A stretch of DNA of 64,000 nt. Origin: JBAYIE01 sp041665785. Lineage in GTDB: Bacteria > Bacteroidota > Bacteroidia > UKL13-3. The translations under genes were made by a program, and so were the position numbers. Shown piece after piece: positions 25,537-35,442 of this stretch (the first letter of the stretch is position 1; each line of letters starts with the position of its first letter). Under the pieces are notes generated by a model. The model was not told where the DNA came from and made no database searches. It worked only from the letters and a program-made list of their open reading frames with translations. The stretch lies in assembly GCA_041665785.1 (NCBI GenBank), contig JBAYIE010000010.1:35868-99867 (forward strand). Direction: 5' to 3'.

Positions 25537-26252
25537 ATTCAGAAAAACCCAAACCGGAAATTCTATTGGTTGAAGACGATGCCAGTTTACGTTTTGTTAT
25601 TCAGGACAATCTTGAGCAACATCACTTCGCCATCACTTCCAGTGAAAATGGCATTGAGGCTTTGCAAATATTTCAAAAACAACATTTTGATTTATGCATC
25701 CTCGACGTCATGCTGCCTGAAATGGATGGTTTTACCTTAGCCGGACATATCCGTCAATTAAACAAACAGATACCTGTATTATTTCTTACAGCCCGCGGTA
25801 TGAAAGAAGACAAACTCAAAGCCTTTCAACTGGGTGCAGATGATTATATTGTCAAACCGTTCAGCATTGAAGAGTTGATAATGCGCATGCAGGTTTTCCT
25901 GCGTAGAAATGGAGGACCAGACGGTACACATCCGGGTAAACCATCGCTGGTTTTGAATTCATACCTGTTCGACTATTCTAATCTCTGTCTGATTCGTGAA
26001 AATATGACCAAAGCACTCACGCAAAAGGAAGCCGATATTCTGCACTTTTTATGCCAACACATAGAAAAGGTTGTACGTCGCGAGGACATTCTGAATCAAG
26101 TTTGGGGCAATGATGATTATTTCACCGGACGCAGCCTGGATGTATTCATTTCAAAAATCAGAAAATATCTGGCTTTGGACCCAGCTGTACAAATTATCAA
26201 TTATCATGGAATAGGCTTCAAGCTCTCCTGCAACGATGCCTCCCGATCCTGA
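25533..26252 (+). CDS. OmpR-family response regulator
   Basis: A 239-residue partner of the kinase at 24277. The receiver domain (~8-125) has acidic pocket EDD at residues 14-16, phospho-acceptor D58 in CILDVMLPEMDG, Thr in LFLTARG and Lys in DYIVKPF. The C-terminal winged helix (~140-235) includes LTQKEADILHFLCQHIEKVVRREDILNQVWG and the ISKIRKYLALDPAVQIINYHGIGFKL ending. Targets are unknown; the adjacent permease at 26293 is a candidate, being 40 bases downstream on the same strand. Confidence 0.94.
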   Translation: MNSEKPKPEILLVEDDASLRFVIQDNLEQHHFAITSSENGIEALQIFQKQHFDLCILDVMLPEMDGFTLAGHIRQLNKQIPVLFLTARGMKEDKLKAFQLGADDYIVKPFSIEELIMRMQVFLRRNGGPDGTHPGKPSLVLNSYLFDYSNLCLIRENMTKALTQKEADILHFLCQHIEKVVRREDILNQVWGNDDYFTGRSLDVFISKIRKYLALDPAVQIINYHGIGFKLSCNDASRS

Positions 26253-26292
26253 GAACTTGTCATAAATTGCCGGAATCCTGTATATTCGGTTC

Positions 26293-27684
26293 ATGTCCGT
26301 TAAAAAGTTAAGCCTGCTCGACAGCACCATGATTATCATGGGCAGCATGATCGGTTCCGGAATTTTTATTGTACCTGCTGCCATGAGTCGCGAACTCGGC
26401 TCACCCTTACTATTAATTGCAGCCTGGCTGGCAACGGCACTGCTTACCTGGCTGGCTGCATTGAGCTATGGCGAGTTGGCTGCCATGATGCCTAAAGCCG
26501 GTGGTCAATATGTTTACCTCAACCGCGCATACCATCCCCTGGTTGGATTCTTATATGGATGGACCCTTTTCACGGTAATACAAACAGGAACCATTGCAGC
26601 CGTTGCTGTGGCTTTTGCTAAATTTTCGGGTGTCTTCTTTCCTTTTATTTCTGAAAAACAATACCTCTTTGAATACGGTAATTTCAAGATTCAGACCTTG
26701 CAAATTCTCGCCATTATAATTGTTTGGATCCTTACCTTTTCCAATTTCAAAAGTGTAAAGCGTGGTGCTTTGGTACAAAATATTTTCACCTTAACCAAAG
26801 TAGGCGCCATTGTATTTCTTTTGTTTGCAGGCTTGCATTATATAGCCACTTCACCATCTGTTGCAATAGATTGGAAAATGGAAGGGATATTCAATGCATT
26901 GGATTTTGTGCCGCTTTTTTGCGTTGCGTTGGTCGGATCCATTTTTTCAGCAGATGCCTGGAACAATATTACTTTTACCGGAGGTGAAATAGAAAAACCA
27001 GAGCGCAATTTACCTTTATCACTGCTGATGGGAACAGGAATAGTACTTGGTATTTATTTGCTGATCAATCTGATCTATCTGCATACTCTTTCCTTTGAAG
27101 CCATTCAACATGCACCGTACGACCGTGTAGGCACATTGATGTTACAAACCATTTTTGGAGATACCGGCTTATATATTATGGCCGCCCTGATTATGATCTC
27201 TACGTTTGGTTGCATTAACGGTTTAACCCTTTCGGGTGCCCGAGTATACTATGCAATGGCCTGCGATGGTTTGTTGTTTAAGCGTGCAACTAAATTGAAC
27301 AAACATCAGTCACCGCAATTCGCCTTGATTATACAAGGCATCTGGACCAGCTTACTAACTCTGACCGGTTCATATGGTGAATTGCTCGATTATGTTGTGT
27401 TTGCTGTTTTGTTGTTTTATATACTGACAGTAGGTGGAGTATTTATGCTACGTAAACGCGAACCGGACACTCCTCGTCCTTACAAAACCTGGGGTTATCC
27501 GGTGCTTCCGGCTTTATACATTGTATTGGCAACAGTTATTTGCGTGAGTTTGTTGATTTACAGACCCGAATTTTCCTATTCAGGATTGGGCATTGTGATG
27601 GTAGGAATTCCGGTTTATATCATGTCGCGCTTAACTTCCAGATCCAAACCCATTCTGCAATGGAAGAAGACAGAAAAACCTTAG
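26293..27684 (+). CDS. APC-family amino acid permease
   Basis: A 463-residue membrane protein with about 12 transmembrane segments. The N-terminal MIIMGSMIGSGIFIVPA (glycine-rich unwound TM1) and SYGELAAMMPKAGGQYVYLNRAYHPLVGFLYGWTLF are characteristic of the LAT-like amino acid-polyamine-organocation branch. Later FSADAWNNITFTGGEIEKPERNLP supports this. The substrate is unknown. A TATATTCG box (26281-26288, one mismatch to TAnnTTTG) ends four bases before the ATG. It converges on the DUF1684 gene, with 2 bases between stops. Confidence 0.9.
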   Translation: MSVKKLSLLDSTMIIMGSMIGSGIFIVPAAMSRELGSPLLLIAAWLATALLTWLAALSYGELAAMMPKAGGQYVYLNRAYHPLVGFLYGWTLFTVIQTGTIAAVAVAFAKFSGVFFPFISEKQYLFEYGNFKIQTLQILAIIIVWILTFSNFKSVKRGALVQNIFTLTKVGAIVFLLFAGLHYIATSPSVAIDWKMEGIFNALDFVPLFCVALVGSIFSADAWNNITFTGGEIEKPERNLPLSLLMGTGIVLGIYLLINLIYLHTLSFEAIQHAPYDRVGTLMLQTIFGDTGLYIMAALIMISTFGCINGLTLSGARVYYAMACDGLLFKRATKLNKHQSPQFALIIQGIWTSLLTLTGSYGELLDYVVFAVLLFYILTVGGVFMLRKREPDTPRPYKTWGYPVLPALYIVLATVICVSLLIYRPEFSYSGLGIVMVGIPVYIMSRLTSRSKPILQWKKTEKP

Positions 27685-27686
27685 TC

Positions 27687-28271
27687 TTAGAGACGCTCGC
27701 CTGCTTCTATTTTCACCGTCAGGCTATTTCCAGCCGGAATCATGGGGCAAGAATAGTGATGTGTATAGGCACAATAAGGAGCGTATGCGAAATTAAAATC
27801 CAGTTCGAGCTGGGTTGATGCCGGATTATAAATTACGTCAAGATAACGGCCTCCTCCATATGTATCAACACCGTTTGTTGCATCCGAGAATGGAATAAAA
27901 AAAGTATGCTTGTTGGCCATTTCACTGGTCTGATAAGCCGTCAATTTTTGAGGTTTATCGTTGATTGAGAAATGTATTTCCGCAACTTGCATATAGGGTC
28001 GTGAATCACCGCCGGTATGTTTCAACTCTGTAAAAACTGTCTGTGGCAACCACATCAACGAGGCATTTATTCGAAGTGATTCATTGATGGGAAAATACCT
28101 GATCCCTTTAAAATTGATCCTTTCCAGACTATCCAGAGGGGATGTCTCCTCCAACGCAAAAAAAGCTATCTGGCGTGAACGAAACATATCCAGTTTGTTT
28201 TCATATGCCGATTTTCCTTTGCAGGAAACCAGTATTAAAGCCATTAAGCCAAATACAAATCGCACCTTCAT
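27687..28271 (-). CDS. DUF1684 lipoprotein
   Basis: A 194-residue lipoprotein (lipobox LVSC, Cys at 17). The DUF1684 hallmarks are plain: FFIPFSDATNGVDTYGGGRYLDV and LDFNFAYAPYCAYTHHYSCPMIPAGNSLTVKIEAGE. The function of the family is unknown. It is the last gene of the DUF6029-Omp28-DUF1684 operon, its ATG overlapping the Omp28 stop by four bases. Confidence 0.88.
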   Translation of the reverse strand: MKVRFVFGLMALILVSCKGKSAYENKLDMFRSRQIAFFALEETSPLDSLERINFKGIRYFPINESLRINASLMWLPQTVFTELKHTGGDSRPYMQVAEIHFSINDKPQKLTAYQTSEMANKHTFFIPFSDATNGVDTYGGGRYLDVIYNPASTQLELDFNFAYAPYCAYTHHYSCPMIPAGNSLTVKIEAGERL

Positions 28272-29182
28272 TCTACTTCAGCCTCTTTCGAATGAAGCAC
28301 ATATTTTGAGGTGGGATCTTCCGTTACAAAAGCCAGAATTTTCCAATGCGAATAGGGAACCAATTTCTCTACCTTTTTGCTGTAACGTCTTTTTATTACA
28401 CGCCCGCGGGTGAGAGTGATACTATTGCTGGTGTTTAACAAATCACCAATACTTGCGGTATACATATCTCTTAAGATATGACGATGCGTATAATCCTGCA
28501 GATACGTAACCGCTCCACTTCCGGGATCCTTGGATTCCTGAGCATCAACCACACTATCTTCCAGAATACACATACTGATATAATTATCTCCACTTACATT
28601 GCTTGTATAAGTTACGGTAACATCAGTCACCAGATCCTTGGTAGTATTGTCGTATGTCGCGTGTACTTCTATATTTACCGGTGTGGTTAATGCAATTTCA
28701 GCATTCGAAAAACTTACCCACTCTTCTTTCGGCACAACCGCATCCAGTTTTCCGGTGAATTTTTTACGGTTGATATATCCATTCGGAAGGTTTCCAGGTA
28801 CCGCTACAAACTGACAGATTTCTGTTGCCAGTATGTTTCGAAAATCGAATTGACTTTTTACCGGTGGATGATCAATGGGATAACCCAGTGTACTGGAAAT
28901 GGTATTATACAATGCCATTACATTGACACGTCCCGGATTAGCGCTCACTATACCTGCAGCAATCTGAGCTGCTTCCGGACAATTCGGGCAACTCACTCCT
29001 GTTATATCTTCGATAAGTATTTCTTTGACCTGGGCTGATGGTGTAACTTCTAAAATATACGTTGTATCATAAGTTGTGGTAGCCGGTTTATAATTAATTC
29101 CTACCGGTTCTTCTTCGCAGGAACTAAAAACCAGGATTATCAAAATCAGAAAAATACTTTTATTGATCATGTTTTGGATCAT
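28268..29182 (-). CDS. Omp28-family lipoprotein with thioredoxin-like CxxC
   Basis: A 304-residue lipoprotein; the signal ends LIILVFSSC. Two in-frame ATGs (29182 and 29170) could start it; both leave a proper lipoprotein signal. Omp28 proteins were first described as outer-membrane proteins of Porphyromonas. The thioredoxin-like part is seen in ILIEDITGVSCPNCPEAAQIAAGI, where CPNC is a potential redox motif. C-terminal beta-sandwich sequence follows. It lies 9 bases after the DUF6029 gene and overlaps DUF1684 by four bases. The role is unknown. Confidence 0.83.
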   Translation of the reverse strand: MIQNMINKSIFLILIILVFSSCEEEPVGINYKPATTTYDTTYILEVTPSAQVKEILIEDITGVSCPNCPEAAQIAAGIVSANPGRVNVMALYNTISSTLGYPIDHPPVKSQFDFRNILATEICQFVAVPGNLPNGYINRKKFTGKLDAVVPKEEWVSFSNAEIALTTPVNIEVHATYDNTTKDLVTDVTVTYTSNVSGDNYISMCILEDSVVDAQESKDPGSGAVTYLQDYTHRHILRDMYTASIGDLLNTSNSITLTRGRVIKRRYSKKVEKLVPYSHWKILAFVTEDPTSKYVLHSKEAEVE

Positions 29183-29191
29183 TTGATTTGT

Positions 29192-30865
29192 TTAAAAATT
29201 CGTCACCAGGCCTATACGCATTCCGCTAAATGCAGGTTCAACCCTGCAAATACCACCCGTACAGTTTACCCCTTGAGGTTGTTTGAGAAAACCGGCAGTA
29301 ACCCGGGTTGTATTATAGGTATATCCGGCATAAAAGTTGAAATAATGAACGTACTCAAATGTTCTGCCTACTTCTGGTTTATTCAGTGGACCATGTTCAA
29401 AATTAAGCAAATCTCCTGCGGCAAATGACCAATGTGGCGCCATGTTGAATTCGAGCAAGCCATTTACAAAACTTCCCAGATCCTGTTTGGTTCGAAGGTA
29501 TTGCCATTCAAAGCGAAACGATTTGGTATTGGTTAGCTTATAAGTAAATTCTCCGAAAGGTGTAATGGCTTCAACATAGGGTGCATTGGGTTTGGCCTCG
29601 TATATGGTTTGATTGTATCCGATATTTTGCACGCCAATCAGGTACTTAAACGACTTACTAACCTTGTGGAGGAAATCTACATATATTTCGCGGTACAAGC
29701 GTGTAGTGGTATCCCAGGTATAATTCAGGCTTTTTGGATTAAATCCACCGAGCGTATTAACCACCGAAGTATTGATATTGATTTGGACTTTTTTACTGGG
29801 TTTCCATGTAATTTCCAATTGTGCCGCGTTTTCACCTAATTCCTGAATTACAGAATTGTAACGGGCAAGCAACCTGTAAGTATTTTGACGGGTTATACTG
29901 GGTAAATAGATTACTGTTGCGTTGTTGGGAGGAGGCTGCGCTTCAAGCGGAGAAGTCCGGAACGGAAACTGTTCAACGCGTTTAAACTGAGCATTTACTC
30001 CTAAACCTGTTCCTGAAAAGGATAAACTCCCATAATAAATCTGACCACTGGCATTCTTAAGTTTATTGTTGGCATCAAGAATAGCTTCGGGCGTTTTATA
30101 GTTATATTCCAGCATCAACGATACTTTTCCATAGTTGATGGTATTGTATGCCTGAAATAAATAGGCGTTAAATTTCGGATCAAAACGTTCGTTCAAGGGA
30201 TATGCATTTATAGAACTAACGATGGTAGCCATGCTTACATTGTCGATGGTGCGATTTACAATGGATCCTCCCAGGTCATTTGAAAACTTGTCGCTGAAAG
30301 TAAAGCGATGTTCTGCATTAATTCCTTTGATAACCGATTCGCGGATATCGAAACGGAACTTTTGCTGTCCTGTGAATGCTTTTACCTGTGTGTTTTCTGA
30401 AGGATAATAAATTACACGTGCCCCTAAAATGGCAAAGTCAATACCGATATTCCTGTCCTCATAAGCCCGAAACGACATACCGGAACCAAACTGTTCGTAA
30501 AAATATCCAACGGTAATATTCAGTTTCTGGATGTCTTTGCTTACTTGCCAGAATCCCATTCCGCTTTTAGTATACGCTTGCTGAGGATTAAATAATGGCG
30601 TATTGTTGAAGGCATCAAACCGGAACGCCATATTAAAACCCTTGATCTTATAATTCAGGAATAACCAGGCTTCCGTTGAAGACTTTTGATACATATACTG
30701 CGTGGTATTTGCACCAATCCGGTCGTCGCGCAGGTAAAACTGGTTGTTCGTTTGAAAATTCCCCGACAACTGACCTTTCTCTTCCGTTGCAGGTTGATCT
30801 GATTGAGCACTTGCCTGAACCCAGCATCCAATGATGCAAATAACAATTAAATATACCTTCTTCAT
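29192..30865 (-). CDS. DUF6029 outer-membrane beta-barrel-like protein
   Basis: A 557-residue protein from ATG 30865, where the signal peptide MKKVYLIVICIIGCWVQASAQ begins; the frame is open to 30895 but a -7 box at 30893-30900 overlaps that region. Many alternating-hydrophobic strands with aromatic girdle residues run to the final VEPAFSGMRIGLVTNF, a phenylalanine-terminated last strand expected of an outer-membrane barrel. The Bacteroidota family DUF6029 is assigned from memory of this gene neighbourhood and the GNFQTNNQFYLRDD start. The function is unknown. It is the first gene of a three-gene operon. Confidence 0.72.
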   Translation of the reverse strand: MKKVYLIVICIIGCWVQASAQSDQPATEEKGQLSGNFQTNNQFYLRDDRIGANTTQYMYQKSSTEAWLFLNYKIKGFNMAFRFDAFNNTPLFNPQQAYTKSGMGFWQVSKDIQKLNITVGYFYEQFGSGMSFRAYEDRNIGIDFAILGARVIYYPSENTQVKAFTGQQKFRFDIRESVIKGINAEHRFTFSDKFSNDLGGSIVNRTIDNVSMATIVSSINAYPLNERFDPKFNAYLFQAYNTINYGKVSLMLEYNYKTPEAILDANNKLKNASGQIYYGSLSFSGTGLGVNAQFKRVEQFPFRTSPLEAQPPPNNATVIYLPSITRQNTYRLLARYNSVIQELGENAAQLEITWKPSKKVQININTSVVNTLGGFNPKSLNYTWDTTTRLYREIYVDFLHKVSKSFKYLIGVQNIGYNQTIYEAKPNAPYVEAITPFGEFTYKLTNTKSFRFEWQYLRTKQDLGSFVNGLLEFNMAPHWSFAAGDLLNFEHGPLNKPEVGRTFEYVHYFNFYAGYTYNTTRVTAGFLKQPQGVNCTGGICRVEPAFSGMRIGLVTNF

Positions 30866-30892
30866 TCCCAAGTTAAATGGGGGGCAAAATAG

Positions 30893-30900
30893 CAAAATTA
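30893..30900 (-). promoter_or_regulatory. -7 box of the DUF6029-Omp28-DUF1684 operon
   Basis: On the minus strand, TAATTTTG matches TAnnTTTG fully, 27 bases before the ATG at 30865. Confidence 0.5.
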
Positions 30901-30932
30901 GCTGAGATTGAAAATGACTAAGCCCGCATAAA

Positions 30933-30962
30933 AAAAGGGTGTACCGACTGGCACACCCTTTT
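30933..30962 (-). terminator. Intrinsic terminator of the large T9SS gene
   Basis: Inverted repeat AAAAGGGTGT / ACACCCTTTT with a 10-base loop that can pair further (ACC/GG-). Read leftwards it follows the stop at 30981 by 18 bases and ends in a U-run. Confidence 0.8.
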
Positions 30963-30980
30963 ATGATTATTCACTCAAAA

Positions 30981-33900
30981 TTAACGAATCTGCAATTTCT
31001 GAACGGCAGTTCCATTATTGGTTTCAACCAAAACAAAGTAAACACCCTGAGGCCAGGTTTCGGTACTCAATTTAATGTTGTGATTTTTCACCTGTTGTTC
31101 GCACACTTTTCTTCCCAATTGATCGGTAACCCAAACGCGCTGAATATCTTCACCGGCAATGATTTGTACATATTCGCGTGCAGGATTCGGGTACATCTCA
31201 AATGCAACAACTGCATCCGGCATTTCCAAACCATTAAATTGTCCGCGTGTAAAGTTGATCCGGAAGGTGCTGTCGGAACCACGTTTATAGCTGCCTCCAA
31301 TGGCGCCAACCATCCATTGACCTGCAAAAGTTTGCCCGGTACTTAAACCTAACCAGGAAGCTATTTGTCCGAGAGAGATTTTCAATGTGGTATCGCTACC
31401 TGAATTTCCGGAAGCCATTACTGCAACCGGACTGCTGAAATCGCCGCCCAAGGTATCCAGAACCACAGCATACAATGCCGTAATACCGGTAACTGTTGAT
31501 TTAGCGGTGGTCCAACTCAGATTCACCGTTGATGCGGTATCTCCCTGCAATGTGACAGTTGCATTGTTGGTTGGGTTCATCAGGTTAAAGGCCAGCAAGG
31601 TATCTTGCGGAGGAGCAACGGTATCCATGGTAATTGGAATAATGTCAGCGGCGGTTCTTGGGAACAGCTGGTATCCGTTAAACGCAAATGGTGCTGAAGA
31701 ACTGGTACTGAATTGAACACCCAATCCGATCACTGAGAATGTTGGAGTTGCCGGCAATGGTGTACCTGCCAGTGGACTTACATTCAATACACGCAAAACG
31801 ATGGTATCGTTGTTGGTATTTTTGAGGAGATAATTTGAACTGCTGGTTGGCCAGTTAGGACCGGATGGTGGAGTGATAAACGCAACTGTATCTATGCGCA
31901 ACAAATCGTTCTCCCCGCTTTCTGCAACTTTAGAAACGATAGTTGGAGATTTTAATGCTTTTCCGTTTCCTAATACTATTATGGTATCCAGACTCACTTC
32001 CGCTAAACCACGGAAAGTCGTTACCATTCCTTCGGCTTCTACGCTATCGCCTTCGGCATAAGTGGTATAACCCAGATTGCCCGAATTGCGGAATAAGGTT
32101 GTTCCGCCGGTTTGGTCGCGAATTACAAACTGCAATCCGGTTGCACGCTGATTGTATCCATAGGTTACCCCACGTACGCGCACCCTTACCCCGTTTGAGT
32201 CCGGTAAACCGGTAGTAGGATTGGTGGATGCCACTACACTGAGCGGATAAACCGAAGGCTGCGGCAATACGGTTCCACTTCCCGTAGCTCCGGAAGAGGA
32301 AGTAGTATCACCATCACGCAGATTAAAAATTACCACATGATAGGTGATGCCGCGTTTCAGATTGCTTACGGAAACAAAATTGGTATCGCCTCTGTATACG
32401 GCGAAAGCATCGGTATCGTGTTCGAATTTTGCACCCAATCCAAAGAGCGATGATGCATTGTAGGCTGACGCCGGCTTGGTTGGTTTACCTGCATTCACCG
32501 GCGAGCCTGCTTTCATAAAGGCTACGGTTGTATTTCCGGAATTAAAATATCCTGCAGGTTTGGTCCAGTTAACCCGTGTTATACTCATGCTTACACCATT
32601 CAATTGAATATCTGATACTGCTGCAGGTGGTAAGAATGCCGTTCCGGCATTGCTAACTTTTTGCGAAGAATACGCTGTATCCGCATCACGAACTACAAAA
32701 GCAACAAAATGATACGATGTTCCTGCTTCTAATCCGATCACTGTAGTTTGTACACCGTCACCATAGTATACACATTTGGCCAACGAATCCAACTCGTATA
32801 CTTGACCGGTTCCGGCAAAGTTTGAATCTGCATGATAGAAATACACCGGGTAAATGGGTTTGCCCGGGTTAATAGGATTGCCCTTTTTCGCAAAAATCAA
32901 TACGGTATGAGTGCTATCAACATACATTGAATCCTTAACCCAATTCAACGTAATTGAATTTCCTCCGGCAGGAGTTGAACCAAACATAACCAAAGGAGGT
33001 GGAGGCGGAGTAAATCCAAAGGTGGAACCAGTGGCAATAGTTGACGATGAATAAGCCGAATCTATATTCCGGACAATATAGATCAATACATGATAATTGG
33101 TACCAAGTAATAATCCAGTTACCTCAACCGAACTGCTGTCGCCATTATAAGCACACTTGGCTGATGCATCGTGTTCATAAGGTGAACCTCCAACACTAAA
33201 GTCTGAATTAGCAGTATATGAAGATGAAGGTTTAGTTGGAGATCCTTGCGTAATTGATGCTGTTTGTTTAACAAATACTATAGTTTGCCATTCTGTATTG
33301 TTGTAACCAAAGGGTTTGTTCCAATTCACTTTTACTGATGTTTGCCCTGTAGCCATCACAGCAGGATTTAATACAGCCGGGGGCACTCCCAGTGTTTGGG
33401 AATTCGTATACAAAGGTGGAGAGTAATAATTTGAATCTGCTTTCCGCACTGCATATAAAACAGCATAATACATGGTATTCGGATTCAGACCAGTGAGCAT
33501 GGTTTTGGTTGAATCGGCGTTGAATACACACATTGCTGCACTATCCAGCGGAAAAGGCGAAGTTGCATTTGGCAAATGGCTGTTGGCCATAAATGTTGCG
33601 GGATCCTGACTCAGGTAACCACCCGGCATATTATTGACCGCTTTGACGAAGATCAGCGTGGTCATAAGCGAATCGATATAACCGGCCGGTTTGTTCCAGG
33701 TAAGCATGGCCGAAGTCATACCAATATTGCTGAACTTCATTCCGGTTGCCGGTTGCGGCTTATAACCCGGTGTTGAATCCGTCCAGTGTGTGGCCGAAGA
33801 ATAGGCCGTATCTCCACCGCGGATCACATAAAACAGGAAATGGTATTTTGTATACGGAGTCAACCCGGTAATTGAGAATTTAGCGGAATCGCTATTGTGC

Positions 33901-35267
33901 ACACAATAAGCCATGCTATCAAATTCATACATCGTACCTGATCCCGAAGAGAAATCTGTATTGGCAGTATAGGCAGATGCCGGCTTTTTGGGAGTACCTG
34001 TAAAGACCGGACCAAACCGTTTCATGAATACAAGGATCTGAAAAGTACTATCGTGGTAACTGCTATCTTTTACAAATGAAATATCTCCGGCATAAGGTGA
34101 AGTAAATTTAATATTGATCAATTTAACTCCCGCCGGTGGAGGGGAAGCACCGAATGTGGAACCATTAGCTGTAGCTCCCATTGAATATGCTGAATCTTTA
34201 TTTCTGACAATGTATATAATGGCATGGTAGGTGGTGTTGAAACTGAGACCGGTAATATTTACACTTCCCGAATCGGAATTCATAACACATTTTGCTGCTG
34301 TGTCTAATTCAAATGCTGTACCTCCGATGCTGAAATCTGTATTGGGGGTATAAATTACGGGGTTTTTAACCGGACTTCCCGGAGCCACAGGTGTACCTTT
34401 TTTGAGGAATACCAGAGTCGACATACTGCTGTCAATATATCCTGCGGGTTTGGCCCACGTAATTTTAGCGGTCGTTTGACCCGTACCCATTACAGCAGGA
34501 AACTGGGGCGCAGGCGGTAATTGAGGAGCACCTTTTACAACATCCGCCCAATTGGTGCCAAAACGAATGCCATCTATTGAAAGAGACGCTGCATTGGATG
34601 CTGAACCTTGTCTCAAAGCTACCCTCGAAACATTTGCCAAGTCTGAACCTGCATTGGGTGGAGTTCCGGGACGTGCGGTTGGAAAAGGAGGTTCGAAAGC
34701 GGGAACCCCTCCGTTAAACACATACAGCGAAACTGTATCGTTATCTGCACCGGCATGGAAAGCATGTTTCAACGCCACCAGATATGTGACTCCATAATAA
34801 AAAGTATCTTTTGTATTATAGACTAAAGCTTCGGTTGTTTTACTTATTCCCATTAGAAAGGAGATGCTATCAATACTTTTAATGTATAAACGAGCATTAA
34901 ATGTGGATGTACTTGTACTTGGAAGCAATGCGAAAAAATAATCGCCATTGTTTTGCGCGAAGTTTACCTTCATCATGAACGAAACAAAAACATTGCCGGT
35001 GGTTACAGGTGATGAGGCATCCTTGTACACATCTTGTCCGGATGTATTCATTGCTGCCGCAGCTCCATTGTTGGAACCCGGATAACCGGTATAGGTCAGC
35101 CCCGATGCTGTGGCTCTGATAGCATTGGTTGTTATTCCACTAATGGCTGTCCAACCATTTGCCGATAACGAATCATTGCCTGAATAATTGAAGTCATCAT
35201 TCAACAATACCTGAGCAAATGTGCCCGTGGCCATGAAGAGTAAAAGCAGGGTAATCATTTTTTTCAT
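30981..35267 (-). CDS. Giant T9SS-secreted protein with six tandem fibronectin-like modules
   Basis: A 1428-residue protein from ATG 35267, which begins the signal MKKMITLLLLFMATGTFAQ; the frame extends to 35300. Order: a concanavalin/laminin-like jelly roll (~25-240); six repeats of ~125 residues (~245-1000), each with a strand like SITLNWVKDSMYVDST, a VFVKK/VFAKK strand, an (A/M)(K/Y)C(V/A) plus DS motif and a TGLxxxTxYH strand; an OB-like DUF5689-type segment (~1010-1215); a SusE-like domain (NLSWTTAKSTVTGITALYAVVLD); and a T9SS sorting domain from MYPNPAREYVQI. Inference: a surface adhesin or glycan-binding protein. No catalytic motif was seen. A TonB receptor gene lies upstream on the same strand, 175 bases away. 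Confidence 0.85.
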   Translation of the reverse strand: MKKMITLLLLFMATGTFAQVLLNDDFNYSGNDSLSANGWTAISGITTNAIRATASGLTYTGYPGSNNGAAAAMNTSGQDVYKDASSPVTTGNVFVSFMMKVNFAQNNGDYFFALLPSTSTSTFNARLYIKSIDSISFLMGISKTTEALVYNTKDTFYYGVTYLVALKHAFHAGADNDTVSLYVFNGGVPAFEPPFPTARPGTPPNAGSDLANVSRVALRQGSASNAASLSIDGIRFGTNWADVVKGAPQLPPAPQFPAVMGTGQTTAKITWAKPAGYIDSSMSTLVFLKKGTPVAPGSPVKNPVIYTPNTDFSIGGTAFELDTAAKCVMNSDSGSVNITGLSFNTTYHAIIYIVRNKDSAYSMGATANGSTFGASPPPAGVKLINIKFTSPYAGDISFVKDSSYHDSTFQILVFMKRFGPVFTGTPKKPASAYTANTDFSSGSGTMYEFDSMAYCVHNSDSAKFSITGLTPYTKYHFLFYVIRGGDTAYSSATHWTDSTPGYKPQPATGMKFSNIGMTSAMLTWNKPAGYIDSLMTTLIFVKAVNNMPGGYLSQDPATFMANSHLPNATSPFPLDSAAMCVFNADSTKTMLTGLNPNTMYYAVLYAVRKADSNYYSPPLYTNSQTLGVPPAVLNPAVMATGQTSVKVNWNKPFGYNNTEWQTIVFVKQTASITQGSPTKPSSSYTANSDFSVGGSPYEHDASAKCAYNGDSSSVEVTGLLLGTNYHVLIYIVRNIDSAYSSSTIATGSTFGFTPPPPPLVMFGSTPAGGNSITLNWVKDSMYVDSTHTVLIFAKKGNPINPGKPIYPVYFYHADSNFAGTGQVYELDSLAKCVYYGDGVQTTVIGLEAGTSYHFVAFVVRDADTAYSSQKVSNAGTAFLPPAAVSDIQLNGVSMSITRVNWTKPAGYFNSGNTTVAFMKAGSPVNAGKPTKPASAYNASSLFGLGAKFEHDTDAFAVYRGDTNFVSVSNLKRGITYHVVIFNLRDGDTTSSSGATGSGTVLPQPSVYPLSVVASTNPTTGLPDSNGVRVRVRGVTYGYNQRATGLQFVIRDQTGGTTLFRNSGNLGYTTYAEGDSVEAEGMVTTFRGLAEVSLDTIIVLGNGKALKSPTIVSKVAESGENDLLRIDTVAFITPPSGPNWPTSSSNYLLKNTNNDTIVLRVLNVSPLAGTPLPATPTFSVIGLGVQFSTSSSAPFAFNGYQLFPRTAADIIPITMDTVAPPQDTLLAFNLMNPTNNATVTLQGDTASTVNLSWTTAKSTVTGITALYAVVLDTLGGDFSSPVAVMASGNSGSDTTLKISLGQIASWLGLSTGQTFAGQWMVGAIGGSYKRGSDSTFRINFTRGQFNGLEMPDAVVAFEMYPNPAREYVQIIAGEDIQRVWVTDQLGRKVCEQQVKNHNIKLSTETWPQGVYFVLVETNNGTAVQKLQIR

Positions 35268-35442
35268 AACTGTGCTAATTAGGTGATATGCAATATACAA
35301 AGTGAATTCAGAAAAAAGCGAGTAATTCTATTTCTTCATTAAAAATATGGTGCAAATACGCAAGTCCATGTAAAATCATAATGAACATAGGGTTATATAA
35401 ATAGTATAATTCAATACCCTTTTGTTTGCAAAAAAGCGGTTA

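Noticed and set aside
30939..31346. Open frames opposite the large T9SS gene (for example 135 codons at 30939-31346)
   Set aside because: They run antisense to a well-supported secreted protein and show no codon bias or motif.
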